From: Ricinus communis
Taxonomy: Eukaryota; Streptophyta; Magnoliopsida; Malpighiales; Euphorbiaceae
Assembly (NCBI RefSeq): GCF_019578655.1
Contig: NC_063264.1
Location: forward strand, 3,038,001-3,102,000
Length of the DNA stretch: 64,000 nucleotides
Reading direction: 5' to 3'
Part shown: positions 61,502-64,000 of the stretch, in pieces
How the letters are laid out: each line of letters starts with the position of its first letter
Numbering within the stretch: position 1 is the stretch's first letter
Position numbers and translations under genes: made by a program
Notes under the pieces: generated by a model
What the model was told of the DNA's origin: nothing
The model's input: the letters and a program-made list of their open reading frames with translations, nothing else
Databases searched by the model: none

Positions 61502-63589
61502 TTCAGATAGAAATTAAAGCAGAGTGTAATGGAGGAATTGAAAAGGAGCAACAGAGAGTGTGATTAATTGAGGGAGCGAGAGAGCAAGTCCAGGAAATAA
61601 TAATGTTTTAACTGACGATGACAAATAGAATAGACTAATATTTCACATACAACAAACAGTGAGAGACTGAGCAGATGAATGGGAAGATTACGTGGAAAGT
61701 GACGTTGAGATAATGGGATTGTTTGTTATTGGTTATTGTGTTTTCGCATTCTATTATTTGCATGGGAAAAGTATAAACAAGTACCTCGTGGCCTTACCAT
61801 TTTTCACTTTTAGTTCTTTATGATTTCTTCTGTGTTATTGTGGTATCCTCTCCGCATTTTTTGGTCTTTTTTATGTGTTGTATTAATCAATTTTGCTTTA
61901 ATTTCTTTTTATGTTTTAATATTTTACCATTTCAAAAGGTAATAGGGAGAACAAAAATGTTGTCTATATTTTATTTTTATATCTCTGTAATTATCTGTTA
62001 GCATTACGTATCATTTTTTTAAAATCGTTTTTTTGAGATATATAAAATTAAATTAATATTTTTGGCTCAAAAGTTAGTCCTTTGATCAGAGTTAAAATAA
62101 ATAATTTTTTTAATTACTCTTTAGTTAACTTGTCAAATGTAATATTATTAATTTTAAAAAAGTAACGCACTTAAGAATTCACAAGGTAACTTAGATAAAA
62201 ACTACAAATTAGAATATTAAAATGAGAAAAGAGCAGTGATCTTTTAAAGTCAATTATTAACTCTTATAATAAGTAAATTTTCACGTTTAGAACAATTTAA
62301 CCCAACTGTGTCCATTTATGAGATAAAAATATAACTTTGAATTGCTGAAAGGTGGCCATATCAGCTTATATTAAACGGTGTCGTATAATTGGAATGGGTT
62401 TTGCTAATGGAGTATATCACAGTCTTCAAATAGCGTGAAAGAAATCATAAGGTGTAAAGTGAAGAAATGTGAAAGCATAAGGTTTCTTTTTGAACTTTTC
62501 CTTGTAATTGAACCGAGTATCCTCTTCTCAATCATCAATTATAGGGGCTGCCTGCCCTGGTGCTGGTGGTGGGGAATATATGCTTCTTTTTTTTATTACT
62601 ATTTTTCTTTTCAATTTGGAAATCATTCCCATTTATATTATTAAGTGATATCATGTCAATGATTCTTTTTTCATCTGATTTGCATTTCACGTGTTAAATC
62701 TGTGTTTTGCTTTTTCTGTTATATGTTAGCTCTTTTATTTGCCAATAATAGATTATAACTTTCATGATCTAATAATTAAACAATATCTAATCAATAAAAT
62801 TTTCTTATTTATTTTTGTACGCTGTATATAATGATATATTCCACATAATAGCTGAATAATTGATAAAATATATAAATATTTTTTAATAAGTATTAAAATA
62901 TTTAGAATACGTATTGTCAATTTAATAAATGAATGATAAATAAAAGTAATCGAAATCTTTTGAATGCCACGTTAAATGGTTGTTAAGTGTTACACCTTCT
63001 AATAAAAGGGAGACAAAATCTCAAGTTGGAAAATTGTGCTTGATCATATTTAAAGTGAGTGAAGGATAAGGATACTCTCACATAACATAACCCTATAATG
63101 TACCTCTCAATAACTAGTACATATTATTGTGTTTGAGAATGGTTTGTTCTCATGGTCATCTCGATCTTTACTATTTAGAATAAACATAGATCCCATAACA
63201 AAAATCTTAATAAATTATTAATCAAAAAATAAGTTACTTGATAATCTCCTTCCAACTATTCGCAATGAATTGGGCAATTAACTTCGACAAATAAATGATC
63301 TTTTGATTATTTTTCTTAGACTGTAAAACAAAACCTAGCCCATTGAAGAGGAGACCATGGAGTTATAATCTCTAGGTTTTTGGAACGAAGCCCATTCAAA
63401 AGATGGGAGAGGGAGAGAGTTCAGGATGGCATCCAATCAAGTAATGGTATTGGGCCAACTTCTTTTTCCTTCTTTCCAGTGAACTTCGGCTCATCTATTG
63501 CTCACTTCATTTGCACAGTAGAGGTGGAGAACAATTACAATCTAATGAGAAATAATTAAAAAGTGATTTTTTACGTCCTTGAATAATAG
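61502..63589. other. Promoter side of the SurE-like gene and AT-rich spacer
   Basis: The first 200 bp or so are likely leader and promoter of the minus-strand SurE-like gene. The rest is AT-rich. An open frame at 62435-62644 (plus) has no recognisable domain. A stretch of more normal composition at 63330-63540 shows nothing identifiable. Confidence 0.45.
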
Positions 63590-64000
63590 TTTGTAAGAAG
63601 AAAAAATGAGTTAAAGAAAATTTTTATTTTAACATATGTACTTACTTTTGGAATATGAGATTCAAATTTATATATAATTTTATAATTTTTTTATTAATTT
63701 ATTGATTTATAAATTACATTCCTAATTAAATACGAGCTTTAATTTTAAAAAATATCATATTAATTATATTTTAATATTATATTAACTAATTAATAGTTTT
63801 CTAATCATATAATAATACTAATTCTATCATAAAAAATAATAATATTAATTATATTTTAATATTATATAAATTAATAAAATAGTTTAATAATGATTTTAAT
63901 TCTAAACTATAATATCTTAAATGATATTTTTAATTTTATATTCAATAATGAATTAAAATTTTAATTTTAAAAATAGTAATATCAATTATATTGATATATT
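63590..64000 (+). repeat. Dispersed AT-rich repeat, copy 3 (continues beyond the window)
   Basis: It shares with copy 1 the segments catattaattatattt and ataataatactaatt, and with copy 2 the segments cctaattaaa and taattttaaaaaat, in the same order. The repeat still continues at the window edge, so its length is unknown. Confidence 0.55.

Overview
The window is nuclear DNA from a flowering plant, probably a eudicot. It is very AT-rich, its genes are split by short GT-AG introns, its protein families are typical of plants, and it carries chloroplast-derived insertions and a plant pararetrovirus relic. A rosid such as a member of the Malpighiales would fit, but the sequence alone does not fix the species.

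Layout. From 0.3 to 18.3 kb four genes lie on the minus strand: a nine-exon TVP38/TMEM64 (VTT-domain) membrane protein (343-4584), a tRNA-Glu(CUC) (5645-5717), a type II membrane protein with an Ig/filamin-like region and an NXPE/PC-esterase-like catalytic domain (7624-9540), and a nine-exon alpha/beta hydrolase of the DUF1749/SidJ type (13712-18214). From 18.7 to 22.2 kb lies a composite foreign block: a decayed plastid atpB-atpE fragment joined to a decayed endogenous pararetrovirus. The pararetrovirus starts at its tRNA-Met primer-binding site and is cut off after the coat-protein region. An intronless adenylate isopentenyltransferase gene of the IPT5 type (28966-29940, plus) follows a G-quadruplex motif and a TATA box. 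A seven-exon Sec14/CRAL-TRIO gene (38352-41720, minus) comes next. Between 51.0 and 53.1 kb (plus) there is a phase-consistent chain of four exons from a gene I do not recognise, apparently 5'-truncated. A two-exon gene for a 62-residue microprotein lies at 54564-55268 (plus). A nine-exon SurE-type phosphatase gene (58162-61501, minus) carries a small plastid trnK fragment in one intron.

The rest is AT-rich intergenic DNA with long (TA)n tracts and at least three copies of one dispersed AT-rich repeat (about 10.3, 22.3 and 63.6 kb).

The genes do not form one pathway. Their roles are endomembrane structure (TVP38-like), probable Golgi carbohydrate or ester modification (NXPE-like), hydrolysis, cytokinin synthesis (IPT), phosphoinositide or lipid transfer (Sec14-like) and nucleotide salvage (SurE-like). 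I see no clear new defence or mobile system. The less expected items are the plastid/pararetrovirus junction, the unrecognised exon chain, the microprotein gene, the open frame beyond the tandem stop of the NXPE-like gene, and the promoter G-quadruplex at IPT. Coordinates of spliced genes were derived by hand from splice sites and reading frame; no database search was possible.
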